Source: Bacteroidales bacterium
GTDB taxonomy: Bacteria; Bacteroidota; Bacteroidia; Bacteroidales; F082
Length of the DNA stretch: 59,373 nucleotides
Direction of reading: 5' to 3'
NCBI GenBank assembly: GCA_014860665.1
Contig: JACZJI010000019.1
Span: 1 to 59,373, forward strand
The notes beneath the pieces were generated by a model. That model saw only the letters and a program-made list of their open reading frames with translations. It did no database searches and had not been told where the DNA came from. Shown one piece after another: positions 7,056 to 15,553 of this stretch. The first letter of the stretch is position 1. Every line of letters starts with the position of its first letter. A program made the position numbers and the translations under genes.

Positions 7056-8309
7056 ATGGAAATTAATTCCCGAATATATGTAGCAGGTCATAAGGGCCTT
7101 GTTGGCTCCGCTATAGTAAAAACATTAAAAGAAAAAGGCTATACCAACATCATCGGCAAAAGTTCCAAAGAGCTTGATTTGCGTGACCCTGCTGCTGTTA
7201 AAGCTTTTTTTGAGGATGAAAAACCGGAGTATGTTTTCCTGGCCGCTGCCAAAGTGGGAGGGATTGTTGCTAACAACACTTACCGTGCTGAGTTTATCTA
7301 CGAAAATCTGATGATTCAAAACAATGTGATACATCAGGCTTATAAAAGCGGGGTAAAGAAATTGTTGTTTTTAGGCAGCACCTGTATTTATCCCCGGGAA
7401 TGTCCCCAGCCCATGAAAGAGGAATATCTGCTTACCAGTCCGCTGGAATATACCAATGAACCTTACGCCATTGCCAAGATTGCCGGGATTAAGATGTGCG
7501 AAAGCTACAACCTGCAATATGGCACCAACTTCCTCTCCGTGATGCCCACCAACCTGTACGGCCCCAACGACAATTTTGATTTGGAGAAAAGTCATGTGTT
7601 ACCGGCTTTGATCAGGAAAATTCATTTGGGGAAATGTCTCGAAGAAGGGAACTGGGAGGCTATTCGGGAAGACCTGAAAAAAAGGTCCGTTAAGGAAATG
7701 AAAGAGCGATCGAACGATAGTGTGAATGAACGATTGAACGAAGGAACGATTGAACGAAGGAACGCAGGAACGCAGGAACGATTGAACGAAGGAGAGATAC
7801 TGGAGATACTGGTTAATTATGGCATAACCCAAATCCCCTCACCCTCCCGTTCCGTCTCCCCCTCGTCCAATCGTTCCATCGTTTCTGTCGAGATATGGGG
7901 AAGCGGCAAACCCATGCGCGAATTCCTGTGGAGTGAAGAGATGGCGGAAGCCTGTGTGTTTGTGATGGAGAACGTCGATTTCAGAGACGTGGTGGAAAGT
8001 CACAAGTCACAAGTCACAGGTCACAAGTCTCCTCTCGACCTTGGACATTCTGACCTTCGACCTTCGACAGAAGTAAGAAATGCACATATTAACATCGGCA
8101 CAGGCAAAGAAATTAGCATCAAAGCACTGGCAGAGCTGGTTAAAAAGACAGTAGGTTTCCAGGGAGATCTGGTCTTCAATACCTCCAAGCCCGATGGTAC
8201 CTTGCAAAAGCTCACAGATCCTTCCAAACTTCACGGGTTAGGATGGCATCATAAGATAGATATTGAAGAAGGGGTGGAGAAGATGTATGAGTGGTATAGA
8301 AAAGTCTGA
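7056..8309 (+). CDS. fcl: GDP-L-fucose synthase, with three in-frame repeat insertions
   Basis: 417 residues; the family is usually about 310-360. It epimerises and reduces GDP-4-keto-6-deoxymannose, made by Gmd, to GDP-L-fucose. It has the Rossmann loop [10 protein letters not shown] (10-19), GSTCIYP with Ser108, YAIAK (137-141) and His180 in [21 protein letters not shown] and [16 protein letters not shown] follow, so all catalytic parts are present. The excess length comes from three stretches of repeat-like DNA at residues about 217-246 ([12 protein letters not shown] type), 260-276 ([14 protein letters not shown]) and 314-338 ([16 protein letters not shown]). Each matches a spacer repeat family in base sequence. 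All lie between conserved blocks, probably in surface loops. Activity is likely but untested. Confidence 0.93.
   Translation: MEINSRIYVAGHKGLVGSAIVKTLKEKGYTNIIGKSSKELDLRDPAAVKAFFEDEKPEYVFLAAAKVGGIVANNTYRAEFIYENLMIQNNVIHQAYKSGVKKLLFLGSTCIYPRECPQPMKEEYLLTSPLEYTNEPYAIAKIAGIKMCESYNLQYGTNFLSVMPTNLYGPNDNFDLEKSHVLPALIRKIHLGKCLEEGNWEAIREDLKKRSVKEMKERSNDSVNERLNEGTIERRNAGTQERLNEGEILEILVNYGITQIPSPSRSVSPSSNRSIVSVEIWGSGKPMREFLWSEEMAEACVFVMENVDFRDVVESHKSQVTGHKSPLDLGHSDLRPSTEVRNAHINIGTGKEISIKALAELVKKTVGFQGDLVFNTSKPDGTLQKLTDPSKLHGLGWHHKIDIEEGVEKMYEWYRKV
7704..7793 (+). repeat. Spacer-type repeat inside fcl, insert 1
   Basis: About 90 nt of tandem gaacgattgaacgaagg-type units, the same family and strand as the array at 6474-6583. 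Encodes a charged Glu/Arg/Asn-rich stretch in frame. Confidence 0.85.
7833..7883 (+). repeat. Spacer-type repeat inside fcl, insert 2 (opposite orientation to insert 1)
   Basis: About 50 nt, pyrimidine-rich, containing ccaatcgttccatcg, which is the complement of the units in insert 1. Inserts 1 and 2 therefore form an inverted pair around a 40-nt centre that keeps family-like protein sequence ([11 protein letters not shown]). Confidence 0.8.
7995..8069 (+). repeat. Spacer-type repeat inside fcl, insert 3
   Basis: Begins with tandem agtcacaagtcacaggtcac, the complement of the gtgacaggtgacttgtgac series seen in spacers near 4560, 9340, 9600, 13136 and 18730. It continues into gaccttcgaccttcgac, the complement of the cgaaggtc words of family A. 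It is in frame and adds about 25 residues. Confidence 0.85.
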
Positions 8310-8465
8310 AGAGTCTGAAAAGTCAAAAAGTCTGAAAAGTCTGAAGAGTCAGGTGCAAGATAAAGAAAAAGGTATGAAAAACAGCCCCAGGCTTGGTTCG
8401 ACCCTTTGACCCTTTAGACCCTTCGACTCTTTAACCCTTGAAACTCTTAAAACTTTAAAATAACC
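8300..8465. repeat. Spacer inverted repeat without a gene between its arms
   Basis: The left arm (8300-8345) is purine-rich gtctgaagagtctgaaaag units. The right arm (8396-8462) is the complementary style, gaccctttgaccctttagac. Only about 50 nt lie between them. The arm design matches the flanks of the four-helix-bundle genes, so this could be an empty version of such a unit. Confidence 0.6.
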
Positions 8466-8486
8466 AACAACTTAAAACCTTTTAAT

Positions 8487-8942
8487 ATGTATTTATCTGT
8501 AACCGATTTTAAACAATTAATAAGAAAGGCTCCTCTTGTAGCGATTGATTTAATCATCGAAAATGACAAAGGGGATTTTTTAATGGGATGGAGGGCCAAC
8601 AAACCGGCCCAACATCATTGGTTTGTGCCGGGCGGCCGCATACAAAAAGGGGAACATCTGGCAGATGCTTTTCGTCGTATTGCCCAAGCCGAGTTAGGGT
8701 TGGAAATAGAGATGAAAAATTGCGGATTCCTGGGGGTTTACGAACACTTGTACAACGAAAATGTCTTTGACGATCCTTCCTTTGGTACCCATTATGTGGT
8801 TCTGGGTTATCATGTAAAGGCCAATCCTAACATGCAGCAACTGCCGTTTAGACAACACAGTCAATACAAGTGGTTTTCAAGGACAGAATTGTTGGGTCAT
8901 CCGCAGGTTCATGAGAATACGAAGGGGTATTTTAGGGGATAA
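8487..8942 (+). CDS. gmm: GDP-mannose mannosyl hydrolase (Nudix family)
   Basis: 151 residues, near the usual 150-160. It hydrolyses GDP-mannose, and possibly GDP-glucose, to GDP and the sugar. Residues about 50-74 (GGRIQKGEHLADAFRRIAQAELG) are the altered Nudix box of this subfamily, which lacks two of the usual glutamates and in known members works with one Mg2+ at C1 of mannose. The N-terminal block FKQLIRKAPLVAIDLII and the Trp-Phe-Val-Pro-Gly-Gly segment also fit. It lies after gmd and fcl, as wcaH does in colanic-acid clusters, and may tune the GDP-mannose/GDP-fucose balance. Confidence 0.9.
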   Translation: MYLSVTDFKQLIRKAPLVAIDLIIENDKGDFLMGWRANKPAQHHWFVPGGRIQKGEHLADAFRRIAQAELGLEIEMKNCGFLGVYEHLYNENVFDDPSFGTHYVVLGYHVKANPNMQQLPFRQHSQYKWFSRTELLGHPQVHENTKGYFRG

Positions 8943-9004
8943 AAGTCGAAGAGTCATAAAAGTCATAAAAGTCGAAGAGTCGGAAGAGTCGAAGAGTCAA
9001 AAGG
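8943..9004 (+). repeat. Short-period purine-rich repeat after gmm
   Basis: Tandem aaaagtcgaagagtcataaa-type units that begin exactly at the gmm stop codon and lead into the family A block. Confidence 0.85.
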
Positions 9005-9360
9005 TCTGAAGAGTCTGAAAAGTCGAAGGTCAGAGAATAATTTAGTTACTAAGGGAGATCTGGCTCCCCTTTAGGGGTTAGGGGTAAAAAAGGTTAAAGG
9101 CTAAAGTTTAAAGGAAAAAGTCAAAAAGGGGTTCAAAAAGTTGAAGAGTCAAAAAGTTTAAGGGCCTGGAGCAAAGGGCGCAGGGCAAAGGGATTAGAAT
9201 TGGAGCGGTATCTTATAGAAACATAGCTTTAATTTCAGTTGTCATCTTGACCGCAGTGAAAGATCTCCCGGTATAGAAACGGAATCAGGCCAAAGCCAAT
9301 AGCTAACGGCCAGTACCCAACACCGGAAAAGGTGACGTGTGACAGGTGACTTGTGACGGG
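9005..9360 (+). repeat. Long interspersed spacer repeat, copy 2 (family A)
   Basis: Near-identical to 4235-4600, including the phrase gcctggagcaaagggcgcag. The rest of this spacer, 9361-9677, holds more 'agccaa' series, a ctcccctttagg-like element, a reversed family B element at 9496-9525 and a second gtgacaggtgacttgtgac series at about 9598-9625. No gene. Confidence 0.85.
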
Positions 9361-9677
9361 CGAAAGACACGCAATGCAGAACTCTGAACCCGAACCAGCC
9401 AAAGCCAATGCCAATAGCCAAAGTCAGTTCCCCCTTTAGGGGTTGGGGGTAAAATGGGACAAAGGGACAAAAGAGAAACAATGAACAATGAAAAATTCCT
9501 CCCCCTACCCCCTCCAAAGGGGGACATGTGAAAGTTCCAGACTAACGGCCAAGCCCAGCACCCAGTACCTGACACCCAGTACCCAACATCGGAAAAGGTG
9601 ACGTGAGACAGGTGACTTGTGACGGGGAAAGACACGCAATGCAGAACGCTCAACGAAATGACCACCAACGAAAAAAC

Positions 9678-11111
9678 ATGTCCTCAGTAAAAAAGAATCT
9701 TTTCTACAATCTGTTGTTGCTTTCCGGCAACCTGCTGTTTCCTGTGATCAACTTTGCCTATGCATCGCGGATACTGGGACCTGTGGGCATCGGGAAGGTG
9801 CAGTTTGTGATTACCTTTGCTTCTTATTTTGTGGTGATTGCCCAGCTGGGGATTCCGGTGTATGGCATGCGGGAAGTGGCCAAAGCAAAAAACGATAGAA
9901 AACGACTGGACAAATTGTTCTCGGAACTGCTGCTGATCAACCTGCTCAGCTCCCTGTTGCTGCTGGTTGTGTACCTGGGGGTGATATTGTCCGTGCACTG
10001 GTTCAGCAACAGTCTGGACTATTATCTGCTGGCCGGATTACTGGTACTTTCAGGCTTTTCTGTTTTGGAATGGTTCTACCAGGGCATGGAACAGTTTCGC
10101 TTTCTTACCATACGTTCAGTGGTAGTCAAAACCCTGGCGCTGGCCGGTTTGCTTCTTTTCGTGAAGACACCCGGTGATCTGATGATTTACTTCCTGCTCA
10201 CCATGGGTTCCACGCTAGCCGTCAACCTCTGGAACCTGGCAGGACTGAGGAAACAGGTCACCGTAAGACTTAAGGGGCTGAAGTTAAAAGCCCATTTCAG
10301 TGCCCTGCTCATTTTATTTGCCTCTTCGCTCACCATTGCTGTTTATACCCTGGGCGATACCTTGTTGCTGGGATTCTTTTCCGGTGACAAAGCCGTGGGG
10401 TTTTACACGGCTGCCAAAAAACTTATTTTAATCACTGTTCCGCTGATTACTTCCCTGGGGACTGTTCTGATTCCCCGCATGGCACAAAGTCTGGATGTCA
10501 ATAATACCGCTGAACTGCAACTCAGGGTAAAGCAATCCTTTTCTTTTATTTGTCTGTTTGGCATTCCCGTTTCCATGGGGTTGCTGGTCTTTGCCCCGGA
10601 AATCATGGTGGCCTTTTCCGGAAAACAGTTTTCGGGAGCCATCCTCTCTTTGCAAATCATCGCCCCGACCATCTTTATGGTGGGACTGGGATATCTTTTC
10701 GGCATGCAGCTGCTCATTCAGGGCGGTTATGAAAAGCTGTACCTGAAAGCCACTGTTTACGGTATGATCATGAGCCTGTTGCTGAACCTTGTTTTGATTT
10801 CTCTTTTTCAGGACAAGGGAGCAGCCGTCACCCTGCTGGTCACGGAAACATTGGTTTCCTTGATTTCCTGGTTTTTTGTTTGGAAAAAAATGAAAATAAA
10901 GATGGACTGGTCACTGGCGTTAAAGGCGCTGGTTGCTTCGCTGCTTTTTCTGCCCGTAGCTTACGGACTAAGGAGTATCCATACGTTACTGCTGCCGGGG
11001 TTGCTGGCTGCGGTACTGGTTTCTGCGGTGTTGTATTTTTTTGTGCAGATCTTTGTTTTTCGGGAACCGATGGTTAGGGAAGTGTTAAGGATGAACAAGT
11101 TTAAAGGTTAA
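9678..11111 (+). CDS. wzx: Wzx-type lipid-linked oligosaccharide flippase
   Basis: 477 residues from ATG 9678 (MSSVKKNLFYNLLLLSGNLLF). An upstream in-frame ATG at 9603 is rejected because it would translate spacer-repeat DNA. The protein is almost wholly hydrophobic with about 12-14 membrane spans, in the MATE/PST superfamily. It opens with N-L-L-F-P-V-I-N-F-A-Y-A-S-R-I-L-G-P, the usual first helix and loop. It would move undecaprenyl-PP-linked repeat units across the inner membrane for Wzy to polymerise. The last residues (MNKFKG) come from aagtttaaaggttaaag, so the C-terminus runs into repeat sequence. The gene is G+C-richer than its neighbours. Confidence 0.92.
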   Translation: MSSVKKNLFYNLLLLSGNLLFPVINFAYASRILGPVGIGKVQFVITFASYFVVIAQLGIPVYGMREVAKAKNDRKRLDKLFSELLLINLLSSLLLLVVYLGVILSVHWFSNSLDYYLLAGLLVLSGFSVLEWFYQGMEQFRFLTIRSVVVKTLALAGLLLFVKTPGDLMIYFLLTMGSTLAVNLWNLAGLRKQVTVRLKGLKLKAHFSALLILFASSLTIAVYTLGDTLLLGFFSGDKAVGFYTAAKKLILITVPLITSLGTVLIPRMAQSLDVNNTAELQLRVKQSFSFICLFGIPVSMGLLVFAPEIMVAFSGKQFSGAILSLQIIAPTIFMVGLGYLFGMQLLIQGGYEKLYLKATVYGMIMSLLLNLVLISLFQDKGAAVTLLVTETLVSLISWFFVWKKMKIKMDWSLALKALVASLLFLPVAYGLRSIHTLLLPGLLAAVLVSAVLYFFVQIFVFREPMVREVLRMNKFKG

Positions 11112-11160
11112 AGTGCCAAGGTTAAAGGGGATGAAAAGTATAAAGTCGAAGAGTCAAAGA

Positions 11161-11466
11161 GTCTGAAGGGTCTGAAAAGTCGAAGGTCAGAGAATAATTT
11201 AGTTCCCGGGGGAGATCTGGCTCCCCTTTAGGGGTTGGGGGTAAAAAAAGGTTAAAGGTTAAAGTTTAAAGGAAAAAGTCAAAAGGGGTTCAAAAAGTTG
11301 AAGAGTTAAAAAGTTTAAGGGCCTGGAGCAAAGGGCGCAGGGCAAAGGGATTAGAATTGGAGCGGTATCTTATAGAAACATAGCTTCAATTTCAGTTGTC
11401 ATCTTGAACGCAGTGAAAGATCTCCCGGTATAGAAACGGAATCAGGCCAAAGCCAATAGCCAAAGC
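11161..11466 (+). repeat. Long interspersed spacer repeat, copy 3 (family A, 3'-truncated)
   Basis: Matches the first 300 nt of copies 1 and 2, then switches into a family B element instead of the gtgac series. The whole spacer 11112-11777 is made of repeat modules and ends about 60 nt before the next gene. Confidence 0.85.
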
Positions 11467-11469
11467 CAG

Positions 11470-11630
11470 TTCCCCCTTTGGAGGGGGGTTCGTTGGCTGG
11501 CAGGTGAGCAGGGGGAGGAACTTTGAGCTAAAGTTGTAACCCCGGTCTTCAAAAATCATAAATCGTTAATCCTTGTTCTTAAATCAAACCCCGTAAGAGA
11601 TCCCTTCGTCGGTCGCCTCCTCGGGATGAC
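11470..11630 (+). repeat. Composite spacer repeat B+C, copy 1
   Basis: Family B (11470-11520) is tccccctttggaggggg, then a 20-nt middle, then gggggagga, a G-rich palindrome-like element. Family C (about 11540-11630) runs from cccggtcttcaaaaatc to gtcgcctcctcgggatgac. Other B+C copies are at 12829-13002 and 23103-23284. Confidence 0.85.
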
Positions 11631-11777
11631 GCTCGTTTCTATACAACGTTACCGCTATAAAACCGTATTATTAGATCCTTCACTGCGTTCAGGATGACAA
11701 ACGTCACGCGACTGTGAACTATCTTGAACAATTATTGAACGCGTAACGTTGAACCGATAAATCATAACATCAAAAAA

Positions 11778-12677
11778 ATGTCTCCCCGGATTTCCATAAT
11801 AATAGTGAATTACAATAGCCACCAGGTGCTGGGGCCATGCCTTGACTCGATATACAAGCATGTGTCCGGGGTTAGTTATGAGATTATTGTGGTGGACAAT
11901 GCTTCCGAAGCTGGATCTGTGGCCTTATTACAGCAAAAATATCCTGAGGTAAAATTCATCCTTAACAAAGAAAACCCTGGTTTTGGCGCTGCCAACAACA
12001 TAGGGGCACAGGAAGCTCAGGGAGACTATCTCTTTTTTTTGAATCCTGATACTTTGCTGTTGGACAATGCGGTATTTCAGTTCTTTGATTTCCTTGAAAA
12101 TCAGAAGCGGGAAGTGGTAAGTTGCGGCGGAAATCTGGTCCGTTCAGAAGGAGTTGCTACTACCGCTTACGGGAATTTCCCCTCCGTGCTGCAGGAGTTC
12201 GGAGACATGGGCTTCAGGAGGTTCTTTCCGAAGTATTACGACAAATACTTGAAAATAGGAAAAAAGGTCGAAGAACAGGTCGAACCCTTCCGGGTGCCAT
12301 ACCTGGTAGGCGCAGATATCTTTATAAGAAAAGAAGCTTTTCTGGAGGCAGGTGGTTTTGATGATGTTTTCTTTCTCTATTATGAAGAGACGGATTTGTT
12401 TTACCGGTTGCATCAAAAAGGATACGCTTCCTATATTTTACCGAAGGTAAAAATAGTACATCTGGAAGGCCCGTCCCTGATGCGGGATGGAAGACTGGAT
12501 ATGTCAAAATGGATGGTCTGGGAGAAAAGCAAGTATCATTATTTCAGAAAAAACAAAGGGTTCCTGACGGTCTTATTGGTGAAGAAACTGCAGTTGATTT
12601 CTTTGGTGTTTCATTATTTTTTTGGAAGGACGAAGTATCCGTTGGGGAAGGCGTTGGGGATTACGTGGAGAGCTTAA
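11778..12677 (+). CDS. Glycosyltransferase family 2 (rhamnosyltransferase-like)
   Basis: 299 residues. It begins MSPRISIIIVNYNSHQVLGPCLDSI with the GT2 nucleotide-binding start. It contains EIIVVDNAS, ENPGFGAANNIGAQEAQGDYL and FLNPDTLL, the N-P-D form of the metal-binding DxD seen in the WbbL-type subgroup. FFLYYEETDLFYRL follows with the likely catalytic acid region. It is an inverting cytoplasmic enzyme, often a rhamnosyl- or fucosyltransferase in O-antigen loci; the exact sugar is unknown. It stands alone between two long repeat spacers. Confidence 0.88.
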   Translation: MSPRISIIIVNYNSHQVLGPCLDSIYKHVSGVSYEIIVVDNASEAGSVALLQQKYPEVKFILNKENPGFGAANNIGAQEAQGDYLFFLNPDTLLLDNAVFQFFDFLENQKREVVSCGGNLVRSEGVATTAYGNFPSVLQEFGDMGFRRFFPKYYDKYLKIGKKVEEQVEPFRVPYLVGADIFIRKEAFLEAGGFDDVFFLYYEETDLFYRLHQKGYASYILPKVKIVHLEGPSLMRDGRLDMSKWMVWEKSKYHYFRKNKGFLTVLLVKKLQLISLVFHYFFGRTKYPLGKALGITWRA

Positions 12678-12828
12678 ATGAAATGAAGAATGAACAGTGA
12701 AGAATGAAAAATTTTCTGATTTTATTGAAAAACCTTAAACGCGTCCGCATTGAACCAGAACAGCTAAGGGCATAGAGCGAAGGAGCTTGAAAAGTCAGAG
12801 AAATAAATAAGATCAATGACGGATCCTG

Positions 12829-13002
12829 TCCCCCTTTGGAGGGGGGTGCGTTGGCTGGCAGGTGAGCAGGGGGAGGATTTCTGAATTAATATAGTACCCC
12901 GGTCTTCAAAAATCGTAAATCCTTGTTCTTAAATCAAGTCCCGAATGAGATCCCTTTCCCGATAGATCGGGACAGGCTGTCGGTCGCCTCCTCGGGATGA
13001 CG
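12829..13002 (+). repeat. Composite spacer repeat B+C, copy 2, with a palindromic insert
   Basis: Family B is at 12829-12877 and family C at about 12897-13002. Here family C carries an extra segment containing the palindrome cccgatagatcggg (12958-12971), absent from the copies at 11540 and 19087. The spacer 12678-13431 also holds a reversed family B element (13064-13092), a gtgac series (13136-13165) and 'agccaa'/'aatacccaa' series. No gene. Confidence 0.85.
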
Positions 13003-13431
13003 TCGGCTTTGAAAAGTGACAGGGGGAAATGGGGACAAAAGAGAAACAATGAACAGTGAAAAATTCCTCCCCCTACCCCCTCCAAAGGGGGACATGTGAA
13101 AGTTCCAGACTAACGGCCAAGCCCAACACCGGAAAAGGTGACTTGTGACAGGTGACTTGTGACGGGCGAAAGACACGCAACGCAGATCTCTGAACCCGAA
13201 ACAGCCAAAGCATAAAATAAGTGAATAGTGAGTAGTGAGTAGTGATTGGAACCCAACACCGAGAACCTAATACCCAATACCCGAAACAGCCAATGCCAAC
13301 AGCCAACAGCTAACGGCCAATACCCAGCACCCAATACCCATATATAACAATCAAGGTCTCCCGATTAAAATTTTATCTTACTTTTAGCTCCCAATTGTAA
13401 AACCTGTTTTTGTGATTATAAAAAACCGCGC

Positions 13432-15117
13432 ATGAAAAAATACCGTTATACTTTTCACATTCTATTATTTTTGATCATCCTGTTCCCTTTGACATCCATG
13501 GCACAAAGCCTTTCCGTGGGGATGCCGGTACTGAATGAAGTGTATCGCAGGGATCAGTTGCTGGGAAAATTAAACCCGGATGTGAGCTTTACCTCGTTAC
13601 CACTGTTTCCGGTGGAGGCGTTTAAGGTAAAGGATGCCTTTGATCCGGATAGCACCTTAAACAAGAATAATCTGACGGGTTTTGATGGCATCGCAACTTT
13701 CGATCATAACCGGGGAAAAGTACAGCTTTTACCGGTGATTTGGGAAAACCAGTACAACAGTCAGCATCCTGCCGGTTTTAATGACGGGGTAATGGTTCCT
13801 GCCCGGGGATACCAGACAGTGTTCAGCGCCGGTGTATTTTTAAAATACCGGTTTCTATCGATACAACTGGAACCAGAATTACAAAGCGTTCAAAACCTGA
13901 ACTTCCAGGGATTTTATCAGATTTACGGGAAGCCATCCCCTCCATCTGATATTGATTTGCCGGAACGTTTCGGCGATTCCACTTTCAATAAACTAAACTG
14001 GGGACAAAGCAGCATCCGGCTGACTTTTGGGCCGGTTTCAGTTGGTTATTCCAATGAAAACCTCTGGTGGGGGCCGGGTATCAAAAATGCCTTGCTCATG
14101 ACCGACAACGCCCCCGGGTTCCCTCATGTCTCCATCAATACAGTGCGTCCTATCAAGACCTGGATAGGGGATTTCGAGGCACAACTCATCGGTGGAAAGC
14201 TGGTAAGTTCGGGTTATACGCCACAAACGGACGAAAATAACTGGCGGTACCTGAATGCCTTCATGCTCACCTATCACCCCAAATGGGTCCCCGGGTTGTT
14301 TCTGGGGGCTGCCCGGAGTTTTTATATGTACCACAGTGATATGACCCACCACCTTTATGATTACCTGCCTGTTTTTGGTTCGGTGGTCAAAGCCGCCGTT
14401 GGCAATGCAGCCACGGATGCACGCCGTCAGGATCAGTTGCTTTCTGTGTTCATGCGATGGGTGTGGGTGAAGGGCCATGGGGAAATCTATGCTGAGCTGG
14501 GAAGGGAAGACCATGCCTGGAATACCCGGGACATAATTCTGGAAGCCGCCCATTCTGCTGCTTACATCGTGGGGCTTCAGAAACTCTTCCCCTTTGGCAT
14601 GCATCAGGGAGAGTTTATCCAGTTGAATGCAGAAGTGGACAACCTGGCTTCCAATCCGGTAACTCTTAACCGGGATGCTCCTTATAATAAAAATGATTTA
14701 CCCTCACCGGGATATTGGTACACTCATGGACAGGTGGTACAAGGTTACACCAACGATGGACAGGTGCTGGGGGCGGGCATTGGTCCCGGCAGCAATTACC
14801 AGTGGGTACAGGTGAAGTGGGTGAAAGGGATGAAAAGCCTGGGGATCGCCTTCGACCGGTTTGTCCATGACAACGACTATTTTTTTGCTAACATAAAAGA
14901 TGTACGGCGTAACTGGGTGGACCTGGGCACCAGCCTGGTAGGGACATGGGATTATAAAAACCTGTTGTTCAGTGGCCAGCTGGAATACATTCATGAGTTG
15001 AATTACGAATGGCGTTACAGGCCGGCTTACGTACTGAACGCGCAGCCCAGCTATTGGAGTCCGACAAAGGATACCTATAACTGGCATTTTGCTTTGAATG
15101 TAGTGTATAGGTTTTGA
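13432..15117 (+). CDS. Wzi-like outer-membrane capsule assembly protein (first of two)
   Basis: 561 residues with a clear signal peptide (lysine/arginine start, hydrophobic core LLFLIILFPLTSMA, cleavage near AQS). The mature part is rich in alternating aromatic and polar residues and ends in VVYRF, typical of a beta-barrel targeted to the outer membrane. Blocks such as NWGQSSIRLTFGPVSVGYSNENLWWGPG match the Caps_assemb_Wzi family, whose members hold or organise capsule at the surface. A paralogue follows at 15554 with the same blocks and ending. Spacer repeats lie on both sides, and the gap to the paralogue (15118-15553) holds only ttaaaaagttaaag and gccaaagcc-type series. Confidence 0.87.
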   Translation: MKKYRYTFHILLFLIILFPLTSMAQSLSVGMPVLNEVYRRDQLLGKLNPDVSFTSLPLFPVEAFKVKDAFDPDSTLNKNNLTGFDGIATFDHNRGKVQLLPVIWENQYNSQHPAGFNDGVMVPARGYQTVFSAGVFLKYRFLSIQLEPELQSVQNLNFQGFYQIYGKPSPPSDIDLPERFGDSTFNKLNWGQSSIRLTFGPVSVGYSNENLWWGPGIKNALLMTDNAPGFPHVSINTVRPIKTWIGDFEAQLIGGKLVSSGYTPQTDENNWRYLNAFMLTYHPKWVPGLFLGAARSFYMYHSDMTHHLYDYLPVFGSVVKAAVGNAATDARRQDQLLSVFMRWVWVKGHGEIYAELGREDHAWNTRDIILEAAHSAAYIVGLQKLFPFGMHQGEFIQLNAEVDNLASNPVTLNRDAPYNKNDLPSPGYWYTHGQVVQGYTNDGQVLGAGIGPGSNYQWVQVKWVKGMKSLGIAFDRFVHDNDYFFANIKDVRRNWVDLGTSLVGTWDYKNLLFSGQLEYIHELNYEWRYRPAYVLNAQPSYWSPTKDTYNWHFALNVVYRF

Positions 15118-15553
15118 GGTTAAAAAGTTAAAGTGTTCAAAAGTTTGAATGGTTTAAAGGTTGAAAAGGTTAAAATGTTATTGGTTTTAGGTTATAAGTT
15201 ATAGGTTTTGGAGTGGAAATCAGCCAATGGCTAAGGGCCAAGAGCCAAGAGCGGAAAAAAGTTCAAAAGTTGTAAGTTTTTGGTCTTGGAAACGGCATTA
15301 AGCCAAAGCCAATGCTAAAGCCAACGCGAATAAGAACGAAGAGACAAGATAAAAGAAATAAGAGACAAGTTTGAGCTCAGAGATGTATAGTTTGAAACGG
15401 AGCCAAGCCAAAGCCAAGAGCCAACGGCTAAAAGCTGAAAAAGGTTCAAAAGTTATTGGTTTTAGGTCATAAGTTATAAGTGTTGGATCGCAAATCAGCC
15501 AATGGCTAAAAGCCAAAAGCTGAAAAAATGGATGTGTCAAATCATATAGAAGC
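15118..15553 (+). repeat. Repeat-filled spacer between the two Wzi-like genes
   Basis: It begins at the stop codon with ggttaaaaagttaaagtg units. These pass through two copies of a ttttaggtcataagttata-like series (about 15180 and 15460) and several agccaaagccaatg series. No coding sequence is evident. Confidence 0.8.

Noticed and set aside
9242..9668. Minus-strand open frames of 90-120 codons in the spacer, also near 4480 and 12934
   Set aside because: They translate the repeat modules, reappear with each copy, and have no start signals or protein-like composition.
9603..9677. Upstream start for wzx
   Set aside because: The extra 25 residues come from the gtgacaggtgac spacer series; the flippase family begins at the Met encoded at 9678.
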